Shown one piece after another: positions 36,908 through 45,361 of a stretch of 64,000 bases of DNA; the first letter of the stretch is position 1; each line of letters begins with the position of its first letter. Location of the stretch: assembly GCF_000877395.1 (NCBI RefSeq), contig NZ_JYFE01000081.1, positions 1 through 64,000 on the forward strand, written 5' to 3'. Below the pieces are notes generated by a model. That model made no database searches. It was not told the origin of the DNA and saw nothing but the letters and a program-made list of their open reading frames with translations. Position numbers and translations under genes: made by a program. Origin of the DNA: Jannaschia aquimarina. Lineage in GTDB: Bacteria > Pseudomonadota > Alphaproteobacteria > Rhodobacterales > Rhodobacteraceae.

Positions 36908-36947
36908 GTGCACCCCCCGTACACCCCCTGTGCACCGCCCGTGCATA
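36908..36947. repeat. 11-bp tandem repeat array B upstream of lpd
   Basis: On the plus strand the units are GTGCACCCCCC, GTACACCCCCT, GTGCACCGCCC and a final GTGCATA, with an exact period of 11. It lies 27-66 nt before the lpd ATG (minus strand), inside the promoter or 5' leader, with the G-rich strand in the lpd sense direction. The first 27 nt are identical to 54244-54270 in array C. Confidence 0.92.
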
Positions 36948-36981
36948 CGATCTATGTACGAGGCGCCCCGAGGGCCGGGGG

Positions 36982-37377
36982 TCAGATGAGCGTCGAGATA
37001 ACCATTAGGAGCGTGGCCGTGAACCCCGCCATCCAGATGATCGACCGCCAGGGCCGCCACCCGTAGGCATAGGCGGGAACGTAAAGGATACGGGCGGCCA
37101 CGTAGATCCAGGCCAGTCCCCCCGTTATCGCAGTGTACTGGTCAGAGACGACGACCAGCAGGACCGCCGCCGTGAACAGGATCAGACCCTCGAAGTGGTT
37201 GTCCATCGCCCGTCCCAGCCGGGCCGTCCGGTCCGACATCCCGCGCGATGGCTCTCTGTCGCGGGCGGACATCGTGTAGCCGGTGCCGAGTTCCCGGTTG
37301 GCGGGGATCGCGTAGATCACGAACTGGAGCGCCTGGATCAGGATCGCGACGGCGAGGGCGGTGAGTTCTGGGGTCAT
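36982..37377 (-). CDS. MAPEG family membrane protein
   Basis: 131 residues with four hydrophobic segments and the MAPEG core [20 protein letters not shown] and [19 protein letters not shown]. Eukaryotic relatives are glutathione S-transferases and eicosanoid synthases; bacterial roles are mostly undefined. The start overlaps the upstream gene's stop as ATGA. Its 3' end faces repeat array B. Confidence 0.9.
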   Translation of the reverse strand: MTPELTALAVAILIQALQFVIYAIPANRELGTGYTMSARDREPSRGMSDRTARLGRAMDNHFEGLILFTAAVLLVVVSDQYTAITGGLAWIYVAARILYVPAYAYGWRPWRSIIWMAGFTATLLMVISTLI

Positions 37378-37760
37378 CCGGGCGGCTGGGCTCTGAGCAG
37401 GGGAAAGGCTGCGACGATATGCAGAAGGGCAAGTATCGCGAGCCATCCGATCGTCAACGCATCCCCGCCCGTGATGCCGAGCATCGCTCTAGCAGATCCC
37501 GCGAGATATAGGATCGCACCGGTCGGGTAGGCCAGGACCAGCCAGCCCGAAAGGGGCACGCGGCGTGCAACCTGCCACATCGCCACGGCCGTGCTCACGA
37601 CGAGCAGCGCGGCCCCCGCCCCGACCACGCGGAACCCGCCCAGTTGCCATCCCCCCTCCGGTAGACGCGCGAGCCTCTCGACTGAAAGGACGATCGACGC
37701 CGCATTCAGGAAGACCAGCCCCAGCAAGACGAGGAAAACGAATCGCATCCGGTGCCTCAT
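37374..37760 (-). CDS. Four-span hypothetical membrane protein
   Basis: 128 residues, hydrophobic throughout with four likely spans (FVFLVLLGLVFLNAASIVL; VVGAGAALLVVSTAVAMW; GWLVLAYPTGAILYLAGSA; LTIGWLAILALLHIVAAFPL). A second in-frame ATG lies at 37748. Its stop overlaps the MAPEG start by 4 nt, so they form a coupled pair. No named family recognised. Confidence 0.7.
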   Translation of the reverse strand: MRHRMRFVFLVLLGLVFLNAASIVLSVERLARLPEGGWQLGGFRVVGAGAALLVVSTAVAMWQVARRVPLSGWLVLAYPTGAILYLAGSARAMLGITGGDALTIGWLAILALLHIVAAFPLLRAQPPG

Positions 37761-37839
37761 GTTTCGATCCCATCGCCGGCGTGCGGCCGAGACTGCGACG
37801 GCGCTGGATCTCGGGCCCGCAACACGCGACCGATCGTCG

Positions 37840-38016
37840 TCACCGCTTGCTGCGCAGGATCATCAGCGTCGTGAAGAGGGAGATCACCGTGTAGATCGCC
37901 GCCAGCCACCACAGGAGGGGATCCGGCCCCCGCCACGCCTGGATCGCGATCACCAGCGCCACGGCGATGCCGACGCGGATCAGCCAGAACGCGAATGCGC
38001 GGGTCGTCGGTGTCAT
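37840..38016 (-). CDS. Small two-span membrane protein, 58 aa
   Basis: Two hydrophobic helices (FAFWLIRVGIAVALVIAIQA and LLWWLAAIYTVISLFTTLMI) joined by WRGPDP, with a basic C-terminus. GGAGAGGACGCCCAG lies before the ATG at 38016. It is likely real given the ribosome site and the amphipathic ends. Family unknown. Confidence 0.65.
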   Translation of the reverse strand: MTPTTRAFAFWLIRVGIAVALVIAIQAWRGPDPLLWWLAAIYTVISLFTTLMILRSKR

Positions 38017-38125
38017 CTGGGCGTCCTCTCCTTGACCATCATATCTAGGCAGGGCCCACGCGATGGAAAGGCACGCGGCACGGCAGGCTTCCCCGGGCGG
38101 TCGTAGCCCAGGCCGGGGCCGCCGG

Positions 38126-38665
38126 TCAGGCCTCGATCTCGATGGGCGTGCCGTCGGCGACGCGGGACCAGATCTCGCGCATTTCGGCATCGGTGACCGC
38201 GATGCAGCCATCGGTCCAGTCCCAGAGCCGATGCAACGGCCCAAGCCAGCCCCATCCGTTGGCGATGCCGTGGATCATGATGAAGCCGCCGGGATCCTCG
38301 CCCGCCGCGCGGGCACGGGCCCTATCGGCCGCGTTGGGGTAAGAAATGTGCAGCGACAGATGTGCGATGGAGTGGTCGTTACGCCAGTCGATGACATAGC
38401 GGCCCTCGGGCGTCCGCTCGTCGCCTTCGCGCTGCTTGTGGCCTCCGTCGCCGTCGGCGCCCAGGCTGATCTCGTAGCTGTCCAAGACGTGACCGTTACG
38501 CAGCAGGGTCATCCTCCGCTCCGATTTGTCGACATGGATCAGGTCGGCGCGCTGATCCGGGGGCCGCAGGGCCGGCGGCTCCGTGCCGCCGACGCGCGCC
38601 ATCGCGGCCGTGTAGAGCGGGACCGCCAGGACGAGGAAGGCCATGGAAAGGAGGAGACGCCGCAT
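38126..38665 (-). CDS. L,D-transpeptidase (YkuD) family protein
   Basis: 179 residues from ATG 38665; an in-frame ATG at 38677 adds four residues, and neither has an ideally spaced ribosome site. A signal/anchor segment (MRRLLLSMAFLVLAVPLYTA) is followed by the YkuD domain: LIHVDKSERRMTLLRNGHVL, the His in GGFIMIHGIANGWG, and the catalytic Cys in TDGCIAVTDAEM. Expected to form 3-3 cross-links or attach proteins to peptidoglycan in the periplasm. Overlaps no neighbour. Confidence 0.92.
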   Translation of the reverse strand: MRRLLLSMAFLVLAVPLYTAAMARVGGTEPPALRPPDQRADLIHVDKSERRMTLLRNGHVLDSYEISLGADGDGGHKQREGDERTPEGRYVIDWRNDHSIAHLSLHISYPNAADRARARAAGEDPGGFIMIHGIANGWGWLGPLHRLWDWTDGCIAVTDAEMREIWSRVADGTPIEIEA

Positions 38666-38720
38666 GGCCTCCACCATATGCGCGCCCGATCGCCCTGACC
38701 ATCCACCGCGCGCGGGACGG

Positions 38721-39512
38721 TCAGGCGAGGGCGGGCGCCTCGTTCCGCTGGGCCCCACCAAGTATTGTCGCATGCAGGCGCCCGGCATTGCGCAATTGCC
38801 GGGGAACGTTGTGATCGTCATGGCCATGCGGTCGAAGCGTGACGCCCGCCTGTCCCTGAAGCCGGAGCGCCTGCCCGGCATCATAGGGGTTGTGCGCGGG
38901 GAAATGGAGGTCCACCGGAACCTCCGGCGCCTCGCTGGCAGCACTGAGATCGTTCTCGGGGTCGTCCAGTCGGAACCGGTTCCGAACCGTCGAGACGCTG
39001 GCGAACCTGTTCCATGCCTCGTGATCGACGGAGGTCTGCGGCGAGAAGGCTACGACGTGGTCTGCGCCCAATGCGCGGCCAAAATGGATCGCGGCATAGC
39101 CGCCAGCCGACAGGCCCACGAAGGTCCACGGCCGGGGCAAGGTGGAAAGCTGCTTCGCCAGAAACAGAGCGGTAGAGGCCCGACTGGTGGTGAGACCGGC
39201 CAGACCCTTCTGGTACCAGCATTGCGCGAAGTCCTTCACGAAAAGCAGGTTCCGTCCCCGATCGCGCAGCGTGCCTGCGAATTCCCGGCGCGGAATGCCC
39301 ATCCCGCTCTGCATGCCGCCGAATGTGACGACCGTTCCGGCGGCATCCGGAACGATGTGGCGTTCGCATGATGCGTTGTCCGCGTCTGGTGCATCCAACT
39401 GAACGATCCGCCCGGCCCTCCGGGGATCCACGTCCGACGCAAGCGGGATGAAGCGGAGGTGGCCCAGAATGTCCCGCCGGCTGCGAATGGCGAGCTTCGA
39501 TGCGATGGACAT
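38721..39512 (-). CDS. Alpha/beta-hydrolase-like protein
   Basis: 263 residues. The nucleophile elbow GLSAGGYAAIHFGRALGADH (G-x-S-x-G) and the following strand VVAFSPQTSVDH are the clearest hydrolase elements; a later HGHDDHNVP may hold the catalytic histidine. AGGAGGATCCGGC before the ATG at 39512 is a strong ribosome site. No signal peptide. Related proteins sit in polysaccharide or adhesion loci, but here it stands alone between the L,D-transpeptidase and the SAP-repeat genes. Confidence 0.72.
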   Translation of the reverse strand: MSIASKLAIRSRRDILGHLRFIPLASDVDPRRAGRIVQLDAPDADNASCERHIVPDAAGTVVTFGGMQSGMGIPRREFAGTLRDRGRNLLFVKDFAQCWYQKGLAGLTTSRASTALFLAKQLSTLPRPWTFVGLSAGGYAAIHFGRALGADHVVAFSPQTSVDHEAWNRFASVSTVRNRFRLDDPENDLSAASEAPEVPVDLHFPAHNPYDAGQALRLQGQAGVTLRPHGHDDHNVPRQLRNAGRLHATILGGAQRNEAPALA

Positions 39513-39625
39513 GCCGGATCCTCCTGCCAAGGGTCGGCGAGAGGATTCGATGAAATTGGTTACCTAAGCGTTAAGGCAAAGCATCCTCGTCACGCGCGAT
39601 GCCATCTCGGCCCTGCGGGTCCCGG

Positions 39626-39877
39626 TCAGGCCTTGGCCAGTGCTTCCAGCAATTCCCATTTCTGCATGTCCTTCCGGCCCTTGATGCCTTTCTCTCCGGC
39701 GGCCTCGTAAATCTCGGACCGGGGCTTGCCGAGCCATTTCGCCAGATCGTCATCCGCGGGTCCGTCCAGCGCGTCCAGCAACTCGTCGCGGGTCATGTCG
39801 TTATGGCCCTCGACCTTCTGCACCCGACCGAGATCCTTTAGGGCATCCACGTTGAGATCTTCGAGCGGCGTGCTCAT
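39626..39877 (-). CDS. Small Rho_N/SAP-like repeat protein
   Basis: 83 residues with two copies of a helix-extended-loop-helix motif of the Rho N-terminal/SAP type: LGRVQKVEGHNDMTRDELLD (residues about 17-36) and GEKGIKGRKDMQKWELLEAL (about 61-80). These motifs usually bind nucleic acid. The ATG overlaps the TGA of the larger repeat gene upstream as ATGA, so both are translated from one message. See the DUF5872 entry. Confidence 0.78.
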   Translation of the reverse strand: MSTPLEDLNVDALKDLGRVQKVEGHNDMTRDELLDALDGPADDDLAKWLGKPRSEIYEAAGEKGIKGRKDMQKWELLEALAKA

Positions 39878-40632
39878 GACGCCTCCTTCAGCGCGTCGAT
39901 CAGGTCGTCCTTTGTCATGTCGCTGCGGCCCTCGATCTCCTGGTCCTGGGCCATCTCCATGAGTTCGTCCTTCGTCTTCGAGGACAGGTCTTTTTTGCCA
40001 GCCAGCGCCTCGACCAGCTCGTCCTTGGACATGTCGGACCGCCCGTCGATGTCGCAGTCCTGCGCCATCTCCATCAGCTCGTCCTTGGTCTTCTGCTCCA
40101 GCGCAACTCTGGAGCCTTTCCCCCGCCCATTCTCGTCGGTCGCGTCCTCTATGGCGTCCAGCAGTTCGTCCTTGTCCATCTGCGAGTAACCGTCGATATC
40201 CAGATCCTTGGCCCGCTCGACCAGCATCTCCTTGGTGGGGCCGTTCTCCTTGATATGGGCCACCTTGTCGCGGACGTCGTCGGGCTGGTCCACGAATTGC
40301 TGATCGCCATCCTTCTTCTTCTGGGTCGACCGGGCATATTCGTCCTCGGTCAGCAGCATGCGGACCTTTTTGGGCAGATAGCGCTCTCCGGTGTCGTCGG
40401 ACTGGCCGCCGGACTTGGTGCCCCAATCCTCTTCGGTCCATTCGTGGAGGTCGGTATCCTCCTGGTCGGGGCCGTCATCCTCGTAGCCGCCGCCGCGCTT
40501 CTTGTATTCCTGCACCGCCATCTGGGCCTTGCGTGCCGACCATTGGCCCGGATCGCCGCCCTTGTCGGAGTCCTTGATTTCCTCTTTCACCTCTTCCCAC
40601 AGGTCTGGATCGGTCTTTTTCGCGTCGGCCAT
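39874..40632 (-). CDS. DUF5872 protein with three Rho_N/SAP-like repeats
   Basis: 252 highly charged residues. Residues 5-118 match DUF5872: DPDLWEEVKEEIKDSDKGGD, then PGQWSARKAQMAVQEYKKRG and GERYLPKKVRMLLTEDEY. Residues 133-162, 181-210 and 219-248 are three repeats of KxKDELMEMAQDxxIxGRSD followed by (M)(S/T)KDELVEAL, of the SAP/Rho-N nucleic-acid-binding type; the last two are near-identical in DNA as well. I recall DUF5872 as a domain also seen in large eukaryotic viruses. Likely a DNA- or RNA-associated protein; no enzymatic motif is visible. Coupled to the small repeat protein downstream. Confidence 0.82.
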   Translation of the reverse strand: MADAKKTDPDLWEEVKEEIKDSDKGGDPGQWSARKAQMAVQEYKKRGGGYEDDGPDQEDTDLHEWTEEDWGTKSGGQSDDTGERYLPKKVRMLLTEDEYARSTQKKKDGDQQFVDQPDDVRDKVAHIKENGPTKEMLVERAKDLDIDGYSQMDKDELLDAIEDATDENGRGKGSRVALEQKTKDELMEMAQDCDIDGRSDMSKDELVEALAGKKDLSSKTKDELMEMAQDQEIEGRSDMTKDDLIDALKEAS

Positions 40633-40691
40633 GGCTCGCTCCGTCGTTGGGACTTCGGAGGGCCAACCGGCAACGGGCCGATTCGGTTCGA

Positions 40692-41852
40692 TCAATCCGT
40701 CCGATCGGGGGCGAAGGCATAAATCGCGCAGCCCGCCGCAAGGGCCAGCGCGAAGAGACCGAAGAGCGCGCGATAGCCTTCGGTCCCGCCCCCGGCTGCA
40801 TCGAAGATCGGGCCGGTGGCGAACTGCATCACGCCAACACCGCCGATCGAGAAGAGGTTGAGCAGCGTCACGCCCCGCCCCGTCAGATGCGCGGGAACGA
40901 AGGCGCGGCCATGGGCCATGCCCACGGCGTAGCTGGACCCCAGCGCCCCCACCAGCGCCAGGGCCGCCGCCGCCGCCCAGAGACCGGGCACGGGCACCCA
41001 CCACAGCGCCGCCAGCACGAGGGCGCCGGCGATGTTGCCGCCCAGCACCACGCCCTTCCGCGTCCCCGTCAGCCGGTCGAGCGGGCCATAGGCGAAGTTC
41101 CCCGCGATCATGGCAAGCCCCATCACCAGCGTGACGACGCCCACATACTGCGCGCCGTAGCTCTCGGCGATGTAGGGCCCGGCCCAGAGGCCCCGCAGCC
41201 CGGCGGCGGGCGCATAATTCATCAGCATCATCGGAAGGATCGCCCAGAAAGCCGGGATCCGCAGCACGTCCCAGAGCGATCCGTCACCCGCGCCATCGGC
41301 CGCCTCCTGGTCGCGGACCAGCAGGGCCACCGCCAGCGCGACGAGCCCCGTTACCGCCGCAAGCGCCCAGAGCGCGCCGCGCCAGCCCACCGTCTCGGCC
41401 GCCCAGCCCAGGGGTACCGATGCTGCGATGTTGCCGAGGGAGCCGACCCCGACCAATGTCGCCGCCAAGGTGGCAAAGACCGCGGGCCGGTAGGTCCTCG
41501 CGAAGATGTAGTAGCTGGCCATCAGAACCGGTGCGCATCCGATGCCGATCAGGCCCATCGCCAGCTCGATCTGCCAGCCCGCCCCCGCCAGCGCGAAGAG
41601 GGCCGCGCCCCCTGCACCACCCAGGGCCAGCAATGTCGAGGCCGTGATGCGTGGACCGATCCGGTCCAACGCCCATCCCACGGGGATCTGCATCGCCGCG
41701 AAAGCCAGGAACCAGATGCCCGACGCCCGGCTCAGTTGCGCTGCACCAACACCCAGCTCTGCCTCAAGCTCCGGGGCGAGCACCGCGAGAAACGCACGGT
41801 AGAACTGGCTCAACACGTAGGCGAGCGTCAGGGCGGCGATGCCGATCTTCAT
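40692..41852 (-). CDS. MFS transporter
   Basis: 386 residues with twelve hydrophobic segments. DRIGPRITASTLLALGGAGG is the MFS A-motif region and GWALDR precedes it; YGPLDRLTGTRKGVVLGGNI is its counterpart in the second half. GGAGGAG stands before the ATG at 41852. Substrate unknown. It is divergent from the FrhB-type gene with 100 nt between starts. Confidence 0.88.
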   Translation of the reverse strand: MKIGIAALTLAYVLSQFYRAFLAVLAPELEAELGVGAAQLSRASGIWFLAFAAMQIPVGWALDRIGPRITASTLLALGGAGGAALFALAGAGWQIELAMGLIGIGCAPVLMASYYIFARTYRPAVFATLAATLVGVGSLGNIAASVPLGWAAETVGWRGALWALAAVTGLVALAVALLVRDQEAADGAGDGSLWDVLRIPAFWAILPMMLMNYAPAAGLRGLWAGPYIAESYGAQYVGVVTLVMGLAMIAGNFAYGPLDRLTGTRKGVVLGGNIAGALVLAALWWVPVPGLWAAAAALALVGALGSSYAVGMAHGRAFVPAHLTGRGVTLLNLFSIGGVGVMQFATGPIFDAAGGGTEGYRALFGLFALALAAGCAIYAFAPDRTD

Positions 41853-41952
41853 GGGTCTCCTCCGGCGGGCAGGCAGATCATGACGGCCACGCCGCGTCCA
41901 GCCATCGCGCGCGGGGTGGACGTGGCCGCGCGCGCGGTCCACGCTGTTCGTC

Positions 41953-43179
41953 ATGCGAGACAATCCGGATGTCAGCGCCGTCCAGGCACCCGATCTGCCG
42001 CCCCCGGCCCGACGCGGGATGTGTACCGATTGCGGATTGTCGCGGATGGGCCTCGCGCGGGAATGCGGCCGCGCCTGCCAGTTCACCGTGCCGGACTATC
42101 CGGCGTCGCAGCACCAGATCCACGGCGACCGTGCGGATGACCCGCATTTCGGCCCGCATCTCGCGATGCACCGCGCGGCCCTGCGCAACCCCGCGCCCGG
42201 CGCCCAATGGACCGGCATCACCACCGCATTGGCCGAAGGTCTGCTCGAAAGCGGTGCCGTCACCGCCGTCCTGACCCTGGCACCGGCCGAGGACGATCCG
42301 TTCCGGCCCGTCCCCGTGATCGTCACCGCGCCGGAGGGCATGGCTCAGGTCCGCGGCATGCGGATGGGCTATGCGCCGCTTCTCGCGCTGCTTGAGCCTG
42401 CGATGGCGCAGGGCCACCGGCGCATCGCAGTCATCGGAATTCCCTGTCAGGTCTACGCCCTGCGCGCGATCGAGACGCAGCTCGGATTGGAGCGGCTCTA
42501 CGTGATCGGCACGCCTTGCAGCGACAACACCACGACCGAGAACTTTCACGCCTTCCTCGGACGCCTCACGGACCGACCGGGCGATGTGACATATCTCGAA
42601 TTCCGTGCCGATTACCGCGTCGAGATGCGGTTCTCGGACGGCGCCAGACGCCTGATCCCGTTCCTGAAGCTGCCGCTCTCCGATCTGCCTTCCGATTTCT
42701 TCCCGCTGACCTGCCGGACCTGCGTGGACTACACCAACCGTCTCGCAGACATCACGGTCGGATATATGGGCGGGGACGGCGATCAATGGCTGATCGTCCG
42801 TAACGCCTGCGGGGCGGAGATGCTGGCGGGTCTGGGCGACACGGTCGCGCTCAAGCCGCTGACGTCGCGGGGCAAGCGGCAGGCGGCCGTGGAGGGCTTC
42901 AAGGCCAACACCGAACGGGCGGCGGGCGGGCTGCCGCTCCGCCGGATGCCGGACTGGCTGCGCCCCATCGTCGCCTGGCTCCAGCCCCGGATCGGACCCA
43001 AGGGCATGGAATTCGCCCGCGCGCGTGTCGAGATGAAGGCCGTCGAGACGATCCTGCACCTGCGCCGTGCCGCGCCCGAAAGGATGCGCCACATGGTCCC
43101 CGGCCATGTCTGGAAACTTGCGGAACGGTACGATCTGACCCCAGAAGAGGGAGAGCGCGACCCTCCCTCATCCTGCTAG
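41953..43179 (+). CDS. FrhB-type iron-sulfur flavoprotein (coenzyme F420 hydrogenase beta-subunit family)
   Basis: 408 residues. N-terminal cysteines in MCTDCGLSRMGLARECGRAC, and a second cluster in FPLTCRTCVDYTNRLADITV, supply iron-sulfur ligands; the central GIPCQVYALRA and GTPCSDNTT complete the FrhB_FdhB N and C domains. Family members include 8-vinyl (bacterio)chlorophyllide reductase BciB and 7-hydroxymethyl-chlorophyll reductase. No photosynthesis genes are in this window, so a BciB role is only a possibility. F420 itself is not expected in this group. Confidence 0.85.
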   Translation: MRDNPDVSAVQAPDLPPPARRGMCTDCGLSRMGLARECGRACQFTVPDYPASQHQIHGDRADDPHFGPHLAMHRAALRNPAPGAQWTGITTALAEGLLESGAVTAVLTLAPAEDDPFRPVPVIVTAPEGMAQVRGMRMGYAPLLALLEPAMAQGHRRIAVIGIPCQVYALRAIETQLGLERLYVIGTPCSDNTTTENFHAFLGRLTDRPGDVTYLEFRADYRVEMRFSDGARRLIPFLKLPLSDLPSDFFPLTCRTCVDYTNRLADITVGYMGGDGDQWLIVRNACGAEMLAGLGDTVALKPLTSRGKRQAAVEGFKANTERAAGGLPLRRMPDWLRPIVAWLQPRIGPKGMEFARARVEMKAVETILHLRRAAPERMRHMVPGHVWKLAERYDLTPEEGERDPPSSC

Positions 43180-43583
43180 AAATATCCCGGGGAGCGCGAG
43201 GGGCTGGCCCCTCGCCCCCGCCGCCAGAGCGACAGCAGGATCACCACCCAGCCCAACAACCCGCGTCCCAGACCGGACAGGCTTTCCGCCTCCCCGAAGG
43301 TCAGCAGTTCCAGCATACGTGCCGGGGCGGGGGGCCAGCCGATGACCCATTGCAGCGGCAGCCCCTCCAACACCGCCAGGTAGTAGAGATAAAAGACCTG
43401 CGGCGAGAGCCACTCGAACGACCAGGCCAGCCCTGCACCGAATGCCAAACGGACGGGCCATGGCCCACTCGTCCGCAAAGCCAAGCCAACCCAAATCGCC
43501 GCCAGCAGGCCCGCGACCGCAAGAACCCCTGCGATCTGCCAGGCTTCCAGCGTGAACAGGCTGTCGCGCGCATAGGGCATCAC
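43176..43583 (-). CDS. Hypothetical membrane protein
   Basis: 135 residues with three hydrophobic segments (AGVLAVAGLLAAIWVGLAL; WSFEWLSPQVFYLYYLAVLE; GLGRGLLGWVVILLSLW). Its 3' end overlaps the convergent FrhB-type gene by 4 nt. It is divergent from the ABC exporter with 44 nt between starts. No family recognised. Confidence 0.65.
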   Translation of the reverse strand: MMPYARDSLFTLEAWQIAGVLAVAGLLAAIWVGLALRTSGPWPVRLAFGAGLAWSFEWLSPQVFYLYYLAVLEGLPLQWVIGWPPAPARMLELLTFGEAESLSGLGRGLLGWVVILLSLWRRGRGASPSRSPGYF

Positions 43584-43627
43584 GTGCGAGCTTGCCGCAC
43601 CCCCCGCCGCCGCGCTAGGCGCCAGTC

Positions 43628-45361
43628 ATGGCGCAACCGCACCCCTTCCGCCGCCTGTGGCGCGAATATCTCCGCCGCTCCTGGCCCTGGATCGCGGTCG
43701 CCGCGCTGCTCATGTCGATCGAGGGCGGTGCCGTCGGTGCGCTGGCCTGGATGCTGGAGCCGATGTTCGACACCGTCTTCGTCGAGGGCCGCACCGACCT
43801 GATCGCCTGGGTCGGCGGCGCGATCTTCGCGCTGTTCCTCGTGCGCGGCCTCGCCGGCGTGGCGCAGCGCGTGATCATGGCGCGGGTCTCGTTTCGGGCG
43901 TCCTCGCGACTCCAACAGGATCTGTTGGCCCATGTGCTGCGCCTCGACAGCGCGTTTTTCGCCGCCCGGTCGCCGGGCCTGCTCATCGAGCGCGTGCAGG
44001 GCGATGTGCAGGCGATCCAGACCCAGTGGACCACGATCATCACCAATTTCGGACGCGATGCCGTGGGGCTGATCTCGCTCTTTGCAGTGGCCCTGTCGGT
44101 GGATCCGGTCTGGACGGCGGTCGCCGTCGTGGGCGCCCCTCTCCTGATCCTGCCCAGCCTCGTGGTGCAGCGCTACATCAAGCGCAAGGCCCACAAGCTG
44201 CGCGACATCGCCGGTCGCCGCACGACGCGCCTGGACGAGATCTTCCACGGCATCGCACCGATCAAGCTCAACGCGATGGAGGCCTATCAGCAGGCCCGCT
44301 TCCGCACCGCGACCGAGGACATGGTCCGCGCCACGATCCGCACCACGGCGGGTCAAGCGACGGTGCCCGCGCTGGTCGACATCGCCGTGGGGATCGGCTT
44401 TTTCGCCGTGCTCCTCTATGGCGGCCCCCAGATCGTCGCGGGCGAAAAGACCATCGGCGAGTTCATGTCGTTCTTCACCGCCATGGCTCTGGCCTTCCAG
44501 CCCTTGCGCCGGCTGGCCGGGCTGGCGGGAACATGGCAGACCCTGACCGCCTCGCTGGAGCGGATCTACGCCCTGCGCGACACGGCGCCGACCATCCTGT
44601 CGCCCGCGACCCCGGTCGCGGCCCGGCCCGACAGGCTGGATGTTTGCTTTGAGGGCGTGGAGCTGGCCTATGGTGACGCGCCCGTCCTGCGTGGGCTCGA
44701 CTTCGAGGCGCGGCAGGGCACGGTGACGGCGCTGGTCGGCCTGTCGGGGGCGGGCAAGACCACGGTCTTCAACGTCCTGACCCGGCTCGTGGACCCCGAT
44801 GCCGGGCAAGTCACGATCGGCGGCCAGCCTTTGCGCAACTTCGACCTGACGGCATTGCGCGGCCTCTTCAGCACCGTCAGCCAGGAGACGCTGCTCTTCG
44901 ACGAGACGCTGCGCGAGAACGTGACCCTGGGCCGCGAGGTCCCCGAGGATCGGCTGCGTGCGGCACTCGAGGCCGCTCATGTCACCGACTTCGCCGCGGG
45001 GCTGCCGCAGGGTCTCGACAGTCCGGCCGGGCCGCGCGGCGGCAACCTTTCGGGCGGGCAACGCCAGCGCGTCGCCATCGCCCGCGCGCTGTTGCGGGAC
45101 GCGCCGATCCTGCTTTTGGACGAGGCGACCAGCGCGCTCGACACCAAGTCCGAGAAACTGGTCCAGGACGCGCTGGCCAGGCTCTCGGCGGACCGGACGA
45201 CGCTGGTGATCGCGCACCGGCTTTCGACCGTGCGCGACGCGGACCAGATCCTCGTGATGGAGCAGGGTCGCATCGTCCAGCGCGGCACCCATGGCGAGCT
45301 GCTGGCCGAAGGCGGGCTCTATGCGCAACTCGCCGCGACTCAGATCGAGCAGGCGGCATGA
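43628..45361 (+). CDS. ABC exporter, fused permease and ATPase (MsbA-like)
   Basis: 577 residues: six-helix transmembrane domain (about 1-315) and nucleotide-binding domain (about 335-577). Walker A is GLSGAGKTT, the signature LSGGQRQRVAIARAL, Walker B LLLDEATSALD and the H-loop IAHRLSTV. Such half-transporters work as homodimers. The coupled glycosyltransferase downstream (ATGA overlap) suggests a lipid-linked or LPS core substrate rather than a drug. Confidence 0.93.
   Translation: MAQPHPFRRLWREYLRRSWPWIAVAALLMSIEGGAVGALAWMLEPMFDTVFVEGRTDLIAWVGGAIFALFLVRGLAGVAQRVIMARVSFRASSRLQQDLLAHVLRLDSAFFAARSPGLLIERVQGDVQAIQTQWTTIITNFGRDAVGLISLFAVALSVDPVWTAVAVVGAPLLILPSLVVQRYIKRKAHKLRDIAGRRTTRLDEIFHGIAPIKLNAMEAYQQARFRTATEDMVRATIRTTAGQATVPALVDIAVGIGFFAVLLYGGPQIVAGEKTIGEFMSFFTAMALAFQPLRRLAGLAGTWQTLTASLERIYALRDTAPTILSPATPVAARPDRLDVCFEGVELAYGDAPVLRGLDFEARQGTVTALVGLSGAGKTTVFNVLTRLVDPDAGQVTIGGQPLRNFDLTALRGLFSTVSQETLLFDETLRENVTLGREVPEDRLRAALEAAHVTDFAAGLPQGLDSPAGPRGGNLSGGQRQRVAIARALLRDAPILLLDEATSALDTKSEKLVQDALARLSADRTTLVIAHRLSTVRDADQILVMEQGRIVQRGTHGELLAEGGLYAQLAATQIEQAA

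Noticed and set aside
36908-36947. CRISPR-like or phage attachment repeat
   Set aside because: The unit is 11 bp with no variable spacers and no cas, integrase or tRNA edge nearby.
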